Shown piece by piece: positions 6,920 to 20,354 of a stretch of 64,000 nt of DNA. The stretch's first letter is position 1. Each line of letters opens with the position of its first letter. Where the stretch lies: the NCBI RefSeq assembly GCF_011100465.1, contig NZ_CP049740.1, positions 62,001 through 126,000 on the forward strand, in the 5' to 3' direction. Under the pieces are notes generated by a model, which had not been told where the DNA came from, ran no database searches, and was given only the letters and a program-made list of their open reading frames with translations. The translations under genes were made by a program, and so were the position numbers. Source of the DNA: Jeotgalibaca arthritidis (lineage in GTDB: Bacteria > Bacillota > Bacilli > Lactobacillales > Aerococcaceae).

Positions 6920-9280
6920 TTAACGTTTCTTTTTAGAACGTTTTTTCTTTTCCCCGCCTTGTTTATTGGAAGTCTTTTCTCGTGATCCACCGTTATCTTT
7001 CCGTTTTTTACGGTGACCTTTCATACCTCGGTCTTGGTTGGATCTCGGTTTACTCTTCCCATTCTTCTTACGGCTAGGTGTTTGTATCTCTTGATTATAC
7101 ACTGTCAATTCATCATCTTCAACTAAGGCGAAGTCAATCTCACGTGAATCAACATCTGCTTTAGTTACTTCAATGCGAACTTTTTGACCAATTCTGAAAA
7201 TCATACCTGTTCGTTCACCCAGTAGCACCATATGGCTCTCTAGGTAGTTAAAATAATCTTGCTTCATATTCGAAATATGAACCAAACCTTCAATGGTATT
7301 TGGTAACTCAACGAAGATACCAAATTTAGTCACTGAACTAATGACACCTTCGAATTGTTGGCCAACTTTATCAACCATAAATTCTGTTTTCTTCAGAGAG
7401 TCAGTCTCACGTTCTGCATCCACTGAGCGGCGTTCTGTTACTGAACTTTGAACAGAAATGTCAGACAGTTTTTGTTCCCACTTATCACGTTGTTCAGCGG
7501 TTTGCTTGTCAGTCAGATACATGCGCAACAATCTGTGAACAATCAAGTCGGGATAACGTCTGATTGGTGATGTGAAGTGCGTATAGTCTTTAGTCGCCAA
7601 ACCGTAGTGACCAATTGGATTAGTATCATATTTTGCTTGTTTCATACTCCGTAATAAGACGCTGGCAACAACGGCATGGTATGGTTCATCTGCCGTTTTT
7701 TGTAAAATGTTTTGCAGTTGCTTTGGTTTAATACTTTCGTTCGATCCCGTAACCACCATTCCAAATGTCGTCACGAATTCCATAAATCGAAGCATTTTAA
7801 CAGGATCCGGTTGCTCATGAATCCGGTAAATAGCCGGTAGTTTACGACGCGTAAAGTGTGCTGCTACTGTTTCATTGGCTGCTAACATAAATGATTCAAT
7901 TAGACGTTCGCCAACACCACGTTCCACAACTTTAATATCAAGAGGATGGCCTGCTTCATCAACGATTATTTTTGATTCGGTCGTATCGAAATCAATCGAG
8001 CCGCGCACTTTCCGTTTTTTCTCTAAAATCTTATGAAGGCCGCCCATATCTTCAAGTAAATTAACATACTCGATAAAGACATCGCGTGTTTCTCGGTCAC
8101 GGTCTTCTAAAATGGCGTTTACTGCTGTATAGGTAAAGCGTTGGTTTGAGTTAATGATTGACGGGAAAATATCGTATTTTACGACATCGCCTTTATAATC
8201 AATCTCCATCACACACGACATAGCCAAGCGGTCTTCATGCGGTAAGAGCGAGCAGACACCATTTGATAGTTTCTGCGGTAACATTGGTACCACACGGTCT
8301 GTTAAATAGACACTCGTTCCGCGCTCAAAAGCCTCGCGGTCAATCGCTGAATGTTCAGTTACAAAGTAAGAAACATCCGCAATATGGACACTTAGTTGAT
8401 AGTTGCCATTGGCTAAAATAGACATTGAAATGGCATCATCCAAATCCTTAGCATCTGCCCCATCAATCGTAATGGTCACTTGGTCTCTTAAGTCGCGGCG
8501 ATTCGTATATTCGTCCTCTGGTATCTCAAACGGAATGGCTTCTGCTTGTTGAATAGCATCCTCTGGGAACTCTGTCGGAATCCCTAGTTTATAAAGGATG
8601 GACAAAATATCGACACCAGGTGCATTTTTATGTCCAATCTCTTGAGTCACGATACCTGTCATCGCAACAGGATTATCACTATTTGGATACTCTACAACTT
8701 CGCTGACAACGATGCTCCCTTCAACGGGATGAAGACCTGTTGGCTGAACATACAAGAGCATCTGTTTAATTTTATTATCTTGAGGGACAACATAACCTAA
8801 ATAGCCTGTTTCCTCTCTTCTTGGTGCATCGTAAGGGAAAAACTCTCCGACTATGCGGTTGGTTTTCCGTGCAATGATTTTAGTGATTTTACCTTCTGGA
8901 CCTTTACTATTCCAAGGCTCAGGCTTATGGGTAATCACAACTTCGACTTGATCGCCTTCCATGGCACTAGCCGTCTGCTCTTTTGAGATGTAAATATCAT
9001 CTTCAGCTGGATCATAATCAACGAAGCCAAAGCCGCGATCATTGGCGCGGAATGTTCCGACTAATGTCGCATCATCTCGTTTAATTCTAAATTTCCCTTC
9101 TCGGTTTAAAACAATTTGCCCCGCTTGTTCAGCTTTAGCAATTGCTTTTACTAAGTTATTAAAGCTTTTCGAATCATCATAGCCTAGTGCTACGCTTAAT
9201 TGCTTCACTGAATAACTGTCGTATTGATGTTCTTGTAAGTAATCAATGACTTGATTAAGAACATGTTCTGTTTGTGTCAT
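6920..9280 (-). CDS. rnr: Ribonuclease R
   Basis: A 3'-5' exoribonuclease of 786 residues. In order: an N-terminal winged helix-type region, a cold-shock/OB domain ([17 protein letters not shown], about residue 73), the catalytic RNB domain with the metal-binding aspartates in [16 protein letters not shown] (about 270), an S1 domain ([18 protein letters not shown], about 620) and a very basic tail rich in KKKR. RNase R degrades structured RNA and the mRNA released by tmRNA, in keeping with smpB directly downstream. The start is fixed by an ATGA overlap with the stop of the esterase gene and by AGAGGAA upstream. Confidence 0.96.
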   Translation of the reverse strand: MTQTEHVLNQVIDYLQEHQYDSYSVKQLSVALGYDDSKSFNNLVKAIAKAEQAGQIVLNREGKFRIKRDDATLVGTFRANDRGFGFVDYDPAEDDIYISKEQTASAMEGDQVEVVITHKPEPWNSKGPEGKITKIIARKTNRIVGEFFPYDAPRREETGYLGYVVPQDNKIKQMLLYVQPTGLHPVEGSIVVSEVVEYPNSDNPVAMTGIVTQEIGHKNAPGVDILSILYKLGIPTEFPEDAIQQAEAIPFEIPEDEYTNRRDLRDQVTITIDGADAKDLDDAISMSILANGNYQLSVHIADVSYFVTEHSAIDREAFERGTSVYLTDRVVPMLPQKLSNGVCSLLPHEDRLAMSCVMEIDYKGDVVKYDIFPSIINSNQRFTYTAVNAILEDRDRETRDVFIEYVNLLEDMGGLHKILEKKRKVRGSIDFDTTESKIIVDEAGHPLDIKVVERGVGERLIESFMLAANETVAAHFTRRKLPAIYRIHEQPDPVKMLRFMEFVTTFGMVVTGSNESIKPKQLQNILQKTADEPYHAVVASVLLRSMKQAKYDTNPIGHYGLATKDYTHFTSPIRRYPDLIVHRLLRMYLTDKQTAEQRDKWEQKLSDISVQSSVTERRSVDAERETDSLKKTEFMVDKVGQQFEGVISSVTKFGIFVELPNTIEGLVHISNMKQDYFNYLESHMVLLGERTGMIFRIGQKVRIEVTKADVDSREIDFALVEDDELTVYNQEIQTPSRKKNGKSKPRSNQDRGMKGHRKKRKDNGGSREKTSNKQGGEKKKRSKKKR

Positions 9281-10041
9281 ACGTTTTCCTCTTTCCAATT
9301 TAGCTTGTCAAGGTAGTTGATGACGGATGTTTCAAAATCGTGGCGCTTTGATCCTACAGTAATCACGTGGGTTGCTTCTGGGAAAAATTGGAAGTCAACT
9401 GTTGCATGGTTAATGGCGTCTCGCAAGACACGGCCATTCATATAATCAATCAATTCATCCTTACCTGAAGAAGCAATATAGTAACTACCGGTAATCTTAT
9501 CTAAGTCTGCCTGAACGATATCGGTAAACTCACGTATATCAGCCATTTGTTGACCAAGCTTTTCTTTAATTCTGTCAATATTCCCCTCAATTTCTTCTGA
9601 GGTTTTGCCAATGTGTTTATTAAATGTACGATAGTAATTAACGAATGCAGCAGGTACTTTGCTATCACCAATATTTAAAACAGGTGAGTTAAACGATCCG
9701 CCTCCGATATAATTGCCAGTTTCAAGCAAACGTGTTGCAATAATACCACCCATGGAAAGTCCCATAACGGCAATATCTTCGTAGCCCTTTGAGCGTAGAA
9801 AGGCTGTTGCTGCTTCACCATCTGCCAGCCACTGTTGGGGACTGCCTTCATCTAGAATATCTTCAAACCGCTCTGTCGCGTGTCCAGTGAATTGAGGAGA
9901 GTATACGGTATAGCCTTTTCTCTCTAACGTTCTGCCAAGCATCCGAACGTCATTCGAGCTGCCTGTGTAAGCATGTAGTAACAAAACTGCTCGTTTCCCT
10001 TTTTCAAAGAAAAATGGTTGTGGTAATTTTATTTCTTTCAT
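9277..10041 (-). CDS. est: Carboxylesterase, alpha/beta hydrolase
   Basis: A 254-residue alpha/beta hydrolase of the Est30/YvaK type found between secG and rnr in many Firmicutes. HAYTGSSNDVRMLG forms the oxyanion region, GLSMGG holds the nucleophilic serine (about residue 95) and EATHVI the catalytic histidine near the C terminus. It hydrolyses short-chain esters; the physiological substrate is unknown. The ATG at 10041 has GGAG upstream. It overlaps rnr by 4 bp. A terminator hairpin lies between secG and this gene, so expression relative to secG may be reduced. Confidence 0.9.
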   Translation of the reverse strand: MKEIKLPQPFFFEKGKRAVLLLHAYTGSSNDVRMLGRTLERKGYTVYSPQFTGHATERFEDILDEGSPQQWLADGEAATAFLRSKGYEDIAVMGLSMGGIIATRLLETGNYIGGGSFNSPVLNIGDSKVPAAFVNYYRTFNKHIGKTSEEIEGNIDRIKEKLGQQMADIREFTDIVQADLDKITGSYYIASSGKDELIDYMNGRVLRDAINHATVDFQFFPEATHVITVGSKRHDFETSVINYLDKLNWKEENV

Positions 10042-10109
10042 GTGATAACTCCTCTGCTCATATTCTACGTTTATTGTACGTTAGATTTCAAAAAAATCAT
10101 ACTAAATAG

Positions 10110-10143
10110 AAAAAGGACTCGAACAAAAGTCCCAGTCCTTTTC
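10110..10143 (-). terminator. Terminator-like hairpin between secG and est
   Basis: On the minus strand AAAAGGACT and AGTCCTTTTT form a 9-bp stem around a ~14-nt loop, and the 3' arm itself supplies the T tract. It lies inside the expected operon and probably causes partial termination. Confidence 0.65.
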
Positions 10144-10165
10144 TCTTAAATTCATCGTATTATCT

Positions 10166-10399
10166 TTAATTTGAAGACAAATAAGCTAGTGCAATAGCTA
10201 AACCAATAAATAGAAAACCTAATACAGCTGTTACTCTTCTCAGACCAGCTTCAAAGCCTCTTGCTTTTTGTTTTCCAAATAACTGCTCTGCTCCACCGCT
10301 TAATGCACTTGCTGCATTAGTTTTAGACGGTTGTAACAAGACAGAGATAATGAGTAAAATTGATACAATGATTAAAGCGATTAATAAGACGTCGTACAA
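10166..10399 (-). CDS. secG: Preprotein translocase subunit SecG
   Basis: A 77-residue protein with two membrane segments (about residues 3-22 and 52-73) joined by a polar loop containing LSGGAEQLFGKQKARG, the SecG signature. It is part of the SecYEG channel for protein export. Translation starts at a TTG (10399), fixed by a perfect AGGAGG seven bases upstream. No in-frame ATG exists upstream near the ribosome site. It heads the secG-est-rnr-smpB cluster. Confidence 0.95.
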   Translation of the reverse strand: MYDVLLIALIIVSILLIISVLLQPSKTNAASALSGGAEQLFGKQKARGFEAGLRRVTAVLGFLFIGLAIALAYLSSN

Positions 10400-10428
10400 T
10401 GGTGGACCTCCTTTAAATACTACCGCTT

Positions 10429-10437
10429 AGTATATCA
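10429..10437 (-). promoter_or_regulatory. Extended -10 promoter of secG
   Basis: TGA-TATACT forms an extended -10 element ~35 bp upstream of the secG start. No good -35 is seen 17 bp further up, which is common for extended -10 promoters. Confidence 0.55.
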
Positions 10438-10466
10438 TAATTGAGCACGTGATTCTAGTAGTTAAT

Positions 10467-11720
10467 CTATTTTTTACCCTTTTCTGTTTCCAACTCATGC
10501 AAGAATAATCCACTCAATAACTTTGGCTCAAACCAAGTTGATTTCGGTGGCATCTGCTCACCTAGATCAGATACCGTCAATAATTCGTCCATTGATGTTG
10601 GATAAAGCGAAAAGGCAATGCTAGCGTCTTTATCCGCTAATTTCATTAAGGTTGCTGTATCGTGAATACCACCAATAAAATCGAGACGTTGGTCTGTTTT
10701 GGGATCAGTAATATCAAAGATTGGTTCAAATAAGAAATTCTGTAATAAAGAAGCATCCAAACCATCTACATAGTTTTCAGGTCTCTTGTCATCTTTAATC
10801 GTTAGCTTGTACCATTTCTTATCGATATACATACCGAAGCTACCTTTTTCTTGTGGTTGGTATTGCGCATCATCTAAGGCTTCAACCGTAAAATAAGTCT
10901 CGATTTTTGCCCAATCGCCATCCTTCAATGGTAAATGAACAAGACGATTATATGGCAAGATCTCCAATTGAGATGTTGGGAAAGCAATTCCTAAGAAATA
11001 ATTAAGCTCTGCGTCATCTGCTGCATCAGGGAATTCTTCACGTCTTTGTTTTGTAATTTTAGCTGCTGCAGCCATACGGTGATGACCGTCAGCAATATAC
11101 AATGCCTCAATATCATCTCTAAAGTAGTTGGTAATTTTTTCAACTAAGTCATCTTCGTCAATTTTCCAGACGTAATGCTCCACGTTATAGAAGCTTTCAA
11201 AGCAATAAATCCCCATATTGCGGTTTTTAAAGTCCAATAATAGGTCATTAAGTTCGCTGTGGTCTTTGTAAGTTAAGAAAATAGGACTTGTATTGGCATC
11301 AAGTGCATCATTATGGCGAATACGGTCTATTTCTTTATCTGGACGTGTTTTTTCATGTACTTTAATCGTTTTATTGATATAATCATCCACTGAAATTGCC
11401 ATTACAATACCGTATTGCGATTTACCATTACGTGTCAAGCGATAAAGGTAGTAGCTTGGTTTTTCTTCTTTTACTAGCCATCCTTTTGATAAGAAGTCTT
11501 GATAATTTGTTTTTGCCATCTCATAAACACGGTCATCATCAACAGCAACATCATCTGATAAGTCTACTTCTGCACGGTCAACTCTTAAAAATGACTTGGG
11601 ATTATTGCTAACTAGTTCTTTTGCTTCTGCAACATTTACCACATCATATGGGAGACTAGCGATTTTATCGACATCATAATTATTGGGACGAACGGCTTGG
11701 AACGGTTTAATCTTTACCAT
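10467..11720 (-). CDS. DUF1015 family protein, third gene of the serine operon
   Basis: A 417-residue protein that begins MVKIKPFQAVRP and contains VHEKTRPDKEIDRIRHND and ALYIADGHHRMAAA, conserved features of the DUF1015 family. It is soluble with no membrane segments. The family has no firmly assigned biochemical role that I can cite. It starts 8 nt behind serA and is clearly cotranscribed with serC-serA. No serB is visible in the window, so a role linked to the phosphoserine step is an attractive guess, but only inference from context. The AD-GHHR motif resembles a catalytic or nucleotide-binding site. Confidence 0.85.
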   Translation of the reverse strand: MVKIKPFQAVRPNNYDVDKIASLPYDVVNVAEAKELVSNNPKSFLRVDRAEVDLSDDVAVDDDRVYEMAKTNYQDFLSKGWLVKEEKPSYYLYRLTRNGKSQYGIVMAISVDDYINKTIKVHEKTRPDKEIDRIRHNDALDANTSPIFLTYKDHSELNDLLLDFKNRNMGIYCFESFYNVEHYVWKIDEDDLVEKITNYFRDDIEALYIADGHHRMAAAAKITKQRREEFPDAADDAELNYFLGIAFPTSQLEILPYNRLVHLPLKDGDWAKIETYFTVEALDDAQYQPQEKGSFGMYIDKKWYKLTIKDDKRPENYVDGLDASLLQNFLFEPIFDITDPKTDQRLDFIGGIHDTATLMKLADKDASIAFSLYPTSMDELLTVSDLGEQMPPKSTWFEPKLLSGLFLHELETEKGKK

Positions 11721-11728
11721 AAATACTG

Positions 11729-12904
11729 TTACTTCCTTTCTATGATACGCGTTTTTATTACACCTGATATTTCTTGAATTTGACCGGTTACCTCTTCTAA
11801 CAAGGACATTTCAACCTCTGGAATATCAATAACCGTATAGGCGTAATTACCACGACTCCTGTTCAGAATATTATCAATATTAACAAAATGTTTGGCTAAA
11901 ATTGCTGAAATTTGACCAATCATATTAGGAACATTACGATTGACAATGGTGATACGTAGTGGTGATTGTAATGGTACATCAATCGTTGGGAAATTCACAG
12001 AATTGATAATATTTCCTGTTTCTAAGAAGTATTTCAATGTTTTGACTGCCATAATTGAACATTGTACCTCTGCTTCATCGGTTGATGCGCCTAAATGTGG
12101 GAACATCATAATTTTATCGTTGTCAAAAAATTCTTTTTCGGCAAAGTCGGTCACGTATTTAGACAATTTTCCTTCTTCTAATGCTTCTAACAAGTCTTCC
12201 TTAACAATTAATTCATTTCGAGCAAAGTTCAATAATACAGCGCCGTCTTTCATTTGGTTAATAAATTCTTTATCAACATACCCTTCTGTATTAGCATTTA
12301 CGGGAATGTGAATTGAGATATAGTCTGAATCTCTCAATACTTCTTGTAATGTTTTCGCGTTTTTAACACGTCTTGATATATTCCAAGCTGTTTCAACTGA
12401 TACATATGGATCATAGCCGATAACATCCATTTTCAAATGATAAGCATCTGTCGCTAATAAAGAACCGATTGCGCCTAGCCCAATTACACCTAACGTTTTG
12501 CCAGCTAGCTCTGTTCCTGAAAATTGCTTTTTACCAGCTTCTACTTGCTCAGAAATATCATCGCCTTGTAGTTCTTTCAACCAGTTTATACCTCGGTAAA
12601 TGGGGCGAGCCGCCATAATCAAACCAGCAATAACCATTTCCTTAACAGCATTAGCGTTAGCACCTGGTGTGTTGAAAACGACAATTCCCTCTTCTGAAGC
12701 ACGTTCAATTGGAATGTTATTCACACCTGCACCTGCACGCGCAATCGCTAGTAAGCTCTCATTAAAGGTTAAATCATGGATTTTTTTACTTCTTAATAAA
12801 ATTGCTTCTGCATCTTGTGTCTCATTTAAACTGTATTCCTTTTTATTCAGAAGGTCTAACCCTTCTGTTGCGATCATATTAAAAGTTTGAATGTCTCTCA
12901 TCAT
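11729..12904 (-). CDS. serA: D-3-phosphoglycerate dehydrogenase
   Basis: 391 residues. The enzyme oxidises 3-phosphoglycerate to phosphohydroxypyruvate with NAD, the first step of serine synthesis. The Rossmann motif GVIGLGAIGSLLA is near residue 145, followed by NFARNELI and the catalytic histidine region MFPHLGASTDEAE. A C-terminal ACT domain (about 318-391, LRITIVNRNVPNMIGQIS) may give feedback control by serine. It is shorter than E. coli-type enzymes with the intervening domain. The first ATG (12904) follows serC by 2 nt, with GGAG inside the serC stop region. Confidence 0.94.
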   Translation of the reverse strand: MMRDIQTFNMIATEGLDLLNKKEYSLNETQDAEAILLRSKKIHDLTFNESLLAIARAGAGVNNIPIERASEEGIVVFNTPGANANAVKEMVIAGLIMAARPIYRGINWLKELQGDDISEQVEAGKKQFSGTELAGKTLGVIGLGAIGSLLATDAYHLKMDVIGYDPYVSVETAWNISRRVKNAKTLQEVLRDSDYISIHIPVNANTEGYVDKEFINQMKDGAVLLNFARNELIVKEDLLEALEEGKLSKYVTDFAEKEFFDNDKIMMFPHLGASTDEAEVQCSIMAVKTLKYFLETGNIINSVNFPTIDVPLQSPLRITIVNRNVPNMIGQISAILAKHFVNIDNILNRSRGNYAYTVIDIPEVEMSLLEEVTGQIQEISGVIKTRIIERK

Positions 12905-12906
12905 GC

Positions 12907-13992
12907 TTATTTAGCTCCTCTGTTTTCTTCGAATTCTTTCATAAATGCAACTAGTTCCTGAACACCTTCTAGTGGAAAGGCATTATACAAACTCGCGCGC
13001 ATACCGCCTACTGAACGGTGACCTTTTAAGTTAACAAAACCGCGCTCTTGTGCTTCTTTTAAGAAGTCTTTTGTTAAAGTGTCATCTGTTAGTGTAAACG
13101 GAATATTCGTTAGCGAACGGAATTCTTTTTGAACAGGTGATTGGTAGAAATCAGACTCTTCAATCGTTTGATATAAAAGACCCGCTTTTTCTTGGTTTGT
13201 TTTCACCATTTCACTAACGCCGCCTAATTCGATTAACCACTCGAATACTAATTTTGCCATATAAATCGCAAAGGTTGGTGGTGTATTATACATTGATCCT
13301 GAGCTGACATAGGTCTTGTAGTCAAGCATAGTTGGAATTCCTGGGGTATCTTGTAACAGGTCTTCACGAACAATGACGATTGTTACGCCTGCTGGACCAA
13401 TATTTTTCTGTGCACCAGCGTAAATCAAACCAAAGTCGCTGACATTGTAGTTAGCAGATAAAATATTTGAAGACATATCGGCTACGACTGGTACGTCACC
13501 GAATGTTGGAATAGTTTGGTATGCTGTTCCTTCAATCGTATTGTTTGTTGTAATGTGAACATAATCTAATCCTTCTGGAATTTCTGTAACTTCTGGAATA
13601 AGGGTATGTTTGTTTTCTTTTGTGTTTGCTAAGATAACAGCTCGGTCACCAATTAGAGCTTCTGCTTCTTGATAAGCTTTTTCCCCCCATGAGCCAGAGA
13701 CAATATAACCAGCCTTACCATCTTTCAAAAGATTCAACGGTATAGCAGCGAATTGAAGCGTTGCCCCACCCTGAATAAATAAAACTTTATAGTTATCTGG
13801 AATAGCCATTAATTGGCGTAAATGAGCTTCTGCATCATCAATAATAGCTTGAAAAAGCGAGGATCGATGACTCAACTCCATTACGGACATGCCACTATTT
13901 TCATAAGATAGTAATTCGTGTTGAGCTTTTTCTAAAACAGATTTTGGTAGGATAGCTGGACCAGCCGAAAAATTCCATGTTGTTTTCATCAT
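12907..13992 (-). CDS. serC: Phosphoserine aminotransferase
   Basis: 361 residues, fold-type I PLP enzyme converting phosphohydroxypyruvate and glutamate to phosphoserine and 2-oxoglutarate. Signatures: [10 protein letters not shown] at the N terminus, [14 protein letters not shown], and [12 protein letters not shown] containing the PLP lysine (about residue 197). It is the first gene of serC-serA-DUF1015, with its own extended -10 promoter ~55 bp upstream. TGAGG precedes tandem ATGs; the first is used here. The reaction draws its glutamate ultimately from 2-oxoglutarate made by acnA-citZ-icd. Confidence 0.95.
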   Translation of the reverse strand: MMKTTWNFSAGPAILPKSVLEKAQHELLSYENSGMSVMELSHRSSLFQAIIDDAEAHLRQLMAIPDNYKVLFIQGGATLQFAAIPLNLLKDGKAGYIVSGSWGEKAYQEAEALIGDRAVILANTKENKHTLIPEVTEIPEGLDYVHITTNNTIEGTAYQTIPTFGDVPVVADMSSNILSANYNVSDFGLIYAGAQKNIGPAGVTIVIVREDLLQDTPGIPTMLDYKTYVSSGSMYNTPPTFAIYMAKLVFEWLIELGGVSEMVKTNQEKAGLLYQTIEESDFYQSPVQKEFRSLTNIPFTLTDDTLTKDFLKEAQERGFVNLKGHRSVGGMRASLYNAFPLEGVQELVAFMKEFEENRGAK

Positions 13993-14043
13993 ATCGCCTC
14001 ATTTGCTTTTTCTAATATTTTTTTAATTCTATTTTCATAAATT

Positions 14044-14052
14044 ATTATAGCA
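14044..14052 (-). promoter_or_regulatory. Extended -10 promoter of serC
   Basis: TGC-TATAAT is a perfect extended -10 element. The -35 region is AT-rich without a good hexamer. The rest of the 321-bp gap before eno (14053-14257) is AT-rich and shows no further gene or clear operator. Confidence 0.6.
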
Positions 14053-14257
14053 GATTTTAACAATTAAAAAAGGGTAAAAGAGAAAGTTACTAAAAAAAGT
14101 AATATTCGTTAATAACAAATTATATTTTTTTGCCTTTTTGGAGTTAAATCATTATTTTAGTTGATTTTAACATAAACCTCTTCTTATTCAAATTTATATC
14201 ATTTCAGCTATTTCCGAACACTTTTAAATACAAACCTAAAAAATGTTCGACAAATGC

Positions 14258-14300
14258 AAAAAAGCTCTACCTGCATTTTCATGCAAGTAGAGCTTTTTTA
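14258..14300 (-). terminator. Terminator behind eno
   Basis: On the minus strand AGCTCTACTTGCAT and ATGCAGGTAGAGCT pair with a GAAA tetraloop, flanked by A and T runs. It is strong and ends the glycolytic operon. Confidence 0.92.
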
Positions 14301-14313
14301 ACTTAAAAGGTTA

Positions 14314-15627
<1,314 letters not shown>

Positions 15628-15706
15628 TTATAAAACAATACTTGGTTTTACATACTAATTTTAGACAACTTTTACTAAGATTGCAACCACTTCTTACAAT
15701 CATTGA

Positions 15707-17235
15707 TTACTTAATAATCAATGATTCACCAGTCATTTCTGCTGGTTTCTCAACATTCAATAAATCTAACATTGTTGGTGCTACATCGGCTAGTTTACCG
15801 TCAGTACGCAATGTCACATCTTTTTTCGTTACAATAACAGGAACAGGTACAGTTGTATGAGCTGTATGTGGTGTTCCTTCTGGTGTAATCATTGTATCTG
15901 CGTTACCATGATCAGCAAAAATAATTGCGTAACCATCGTGTGCTAAAATACGATCAACGACTTTACCTAGGTTTTCGTCAACAGCTTCAATTGCTTTAAT
16001 TGTTGGCTCTAACATACCTGAGTGTCCCACCATGTCTGGGTTTGCAAAGTTCAAGATGATAGCGTCGTACTTGTCTTCGTCAATAGCATTCGCCATTGCA
16101 TCGCCTAATTCGTAAGCACTCATTTCTGGTTTTAAGTCATAAGTAGCTACTTTTGGTGATGGAATCAGAATACGGTCTTCGCCTTCATATGGATCATGCT
16201 TACCACCATTCATAAAGAATGTCACGTGTGGGTACTTTTCAGTTTCAGCAGCATGTAGCTGTGTTAAGCCTTTGTTACTCAACACTTCAGCAACCACGTT
16301 TGTTAATGGAATTGGCGGGAAAGCCACTTCTCCAATAACAGAATCTTGGTATAGTGTCATTGAAACAAATTTAACATTTTCCGGACGTACGCCACGATCA
16401 AATTCTGCCCACTCTACATTTGTAAAGGCATTTGATAATTGAATCGCACGGTCTGGACGGAAGTTAAAGAAGATAACAGCATCATTATCGTGAACTGGCG
16501 CAACTGGTTTGCCATCTTTAACAATGACACTTGGCATAACGAATTCATCGGTTACATTGTTTGCATAGCTTGCTTCTACAACTGCTTGAGCAGATGTAAA
16601 TTCTTCACCTTTTCCAAGGACAACAGCGTCATATGCTTTTTCAACACGTTCCCAACGTTTGTCGCGGTCCATTGCATAGTAACGACCTGAAACTGATGCA
16701 ATTTCGCCTACTCCAAGTTCTTGCATTTTATCTTCTACTGTCTTGATATAACCAGGTGCAGCATGAGGATCAACGTCACGTCCATCTAAGAAAGCATGTA
16801 GGTAAACGTTTTTGATTCCTTTTTCTTTTGCACTCTCAAGCAAAGCAAGTACATGGTTAATGTGACTGTGTACACCACCGTCAGACAACAAACCAAATAA
16901 ATGCAAGCTTGAGTTATTGTCAAGCGCATGGTTGTAAGCAGCTGTTAATGCTGGGTTTGTTAAAAACTCACCATCACTAATTGCTTTATCGATACGTGTT
17001 AAACTTTGGTAGACAACACGACCAGCACCAATATTTGTATGTCCTACTTCTGAATTACCCATCTGGCCTTCTGGTAAGCCTACAGCTAAACCAGATGCTG
17101 CCATTGTTGCATGAGGAAATTCGTTCCAGTAGCGGTCAAAATTTGGTTTATTTGCTTGAGCAACAGCATTACCAACTGTTTCGTCACGCTTACCAAAGCC
17201 ATCAAGAATGATGATTGCTACAGGTTTTTTAGTCA

Positions 17236-17236
<1 letters not shown>
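15707..17236 (-). CDS. gpmI: 2,3-bisphosphoglycerate-independent phosphoglycerate mutase
   Basis: 509 residues, matching the two-domain alkaline-phosphatase-type mutase that interconverts 3- and 2-phosphoglycerate with Mn. The N-terminal metal site and nucleophile appear as ILDGFG and [15 protein letters not shown] (serine about residue 62). The C-terminal metal residues appear in [12 protein letters not shown] and [12 protein letters not shown]. Its ATG overlaps the tpiA stop by one base (TAATG), so translation is likely coupled. Its Mn dependence makes this step sensitive to metal supply (family knowledge). Confidence 0.97.
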
Positions 17237-19214
<1,978 letters not shown>

Positions 19215-19241
19215 AGGATGACCCCCAGTTTGAGTTTTCAT

Positions 19242-19277
19242 AAAAAAAGCAGGGAAGCGCGATGCTTCCCCGCTTTT
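19242..19277 (-). terminator. Internal terminator between gapA and pgk
   Basis: On the minus strand AAAAGCGGGGAAGC and GCTTCCCTGCTTTT form a 14-bp stem (one G-U) with an ATCGC loop and seven Ts. It is a complete rho-independent terminator within the operon, so cggR-gapA should be more abundant than the pgk-eno part unless the latter has another promoter or readthrough. Confidence 0.85.
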
Positions 19278-19313
19278 CGTTCTTTACGATCCGCTATCGG
19301 ATTAATTCAAATC

Positions 19314-20315
19314 TTATAGGTTAGTAAAGTATTCTAAAGTACGAACTAATTGAGCAGTATATGACATTTCGTTATCGTACCAAGAAACAGTTTTAACTAA
19401 TTGTTGGTCTCCAACTGTCATTACTTTAGTTTGAGTTTCGTCAAACAATGAACCGTAAGTCATTCCTACGATATCTGCAGAAACGATTTGATCTTCGTTG
19501 TAACCGTAAGATTCGTTAGCAGCAGCTTTCATTGCAGCGTTAACTTCGTCAACAGTAACTTTTTTGTCTAGAACTGTAATTAATTCAGTTAATGAACCAG
19601 CAGCTACAGGAACACGTTGTGCAGCGCCATCAAGTTTACCTTTAAGTTCTGGTAAAACATCACCGATTGCTTTAGCAGCACCAGTTGTGTTAGGGATGAT
19701 GCTTTCTGCAGCGGCACGAGCACGACGGAAGTCACCTTTTGCATGTGGAGCATCCAATGTGTTTTGGTCACCTGTGTAAGCGTGGATTGTAGTCATAAGA
19801 CCTGAAACGATACCAAACTCATCGTTCAATGTTTTAGCCATAGGAGCTAAACAGTTAGTCGTACATGAAGCACCAGATACGATAACATCGTCTGCTGTTA
19901 ATGTTTCATGGTTAACGTTGTAAACGATTGTTTTAACATCGCTACCTGCAGGAGCAGATAATAGAACGCGTTTTGCGCCAGCTTCGATATGAGCCATTGC
20001 TGCATCTTTACTGTTGAAGAAACCAGTACATTCTAATACAAATTCTACACCTAACTCACCCCATGGGTTGTCAGCTAGGTTTCTGTGTGAGAAGATTTTA
20101 ACTTCTTTACCATTGATTGTGAATGAGTCTTCGTTAACTACAACTTCACCATCGAAACGTCCTTGTGTAGTGTCATATTTTAACAAATGAGCTAACATTT
20201 TTGCGTCAGTCAAGTCGTTTACTGCTACCACTTCGATACCTTCAAGTTCTTGGATACGACGGAATGCAAGACGACCAATACGTCCAAACCCATTAATTGC
20301 TATTTTTGTTGTCAT
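19314..20315 (-). CDS. gapA: Glyceraldehyde-3-phosphate dehydrogenase
   Basis: 333 residues. It oxidises glyceraldehyde-3-phosphate to 1,3-bisphosphoglycerate with NAD. The Rossmann start [14 protein letters not shown], the catalytic cysteine in [15 protein letters not shown] (about residue 150) and the region [16 protein letters not shown] are all standard. Directly behind cggR (39-nt gap) and ahead of a terminator, so gapA is the main target of CggR control. An Asp (ND) after the second strand of the nucleotide fold fits NAD specificity. Confidence 0.98.
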   Translation of the reverse strand: MTTKIAINGFGRIGRLAFRRIQELEGIEVVAVNDLTDAKMLAHLLKYDTTQGRFDGEVVVNEDSFTINGKEVKIFSHRNLADNPWGELGVEFVLECTGFFNSKDAAMAHIEAGAKRVLLSAPAGSDVKTIVYNVNHETLTADDVIVSGASCTTNCLAPMAKTLNDEFGIVSGLMTTIHAYTGDQNTLDAPHAKGDFRRARAAAESIIPNTTGAAKAIGDVLPELKGKLDGAAQRVPVAAGSLTELITVLDKKVTVDEVNAAMKAAANESYGYNEDQIVSADIVGMTYGSLFDETQTKVMTVGDQQLVKTVSWYDNEMSYTAQLVRTLEYFTNL

Positions 20316-20354
20316 ACTAAGATTTCCTCCTTTAGGATAATCAGTTTTTTTATT

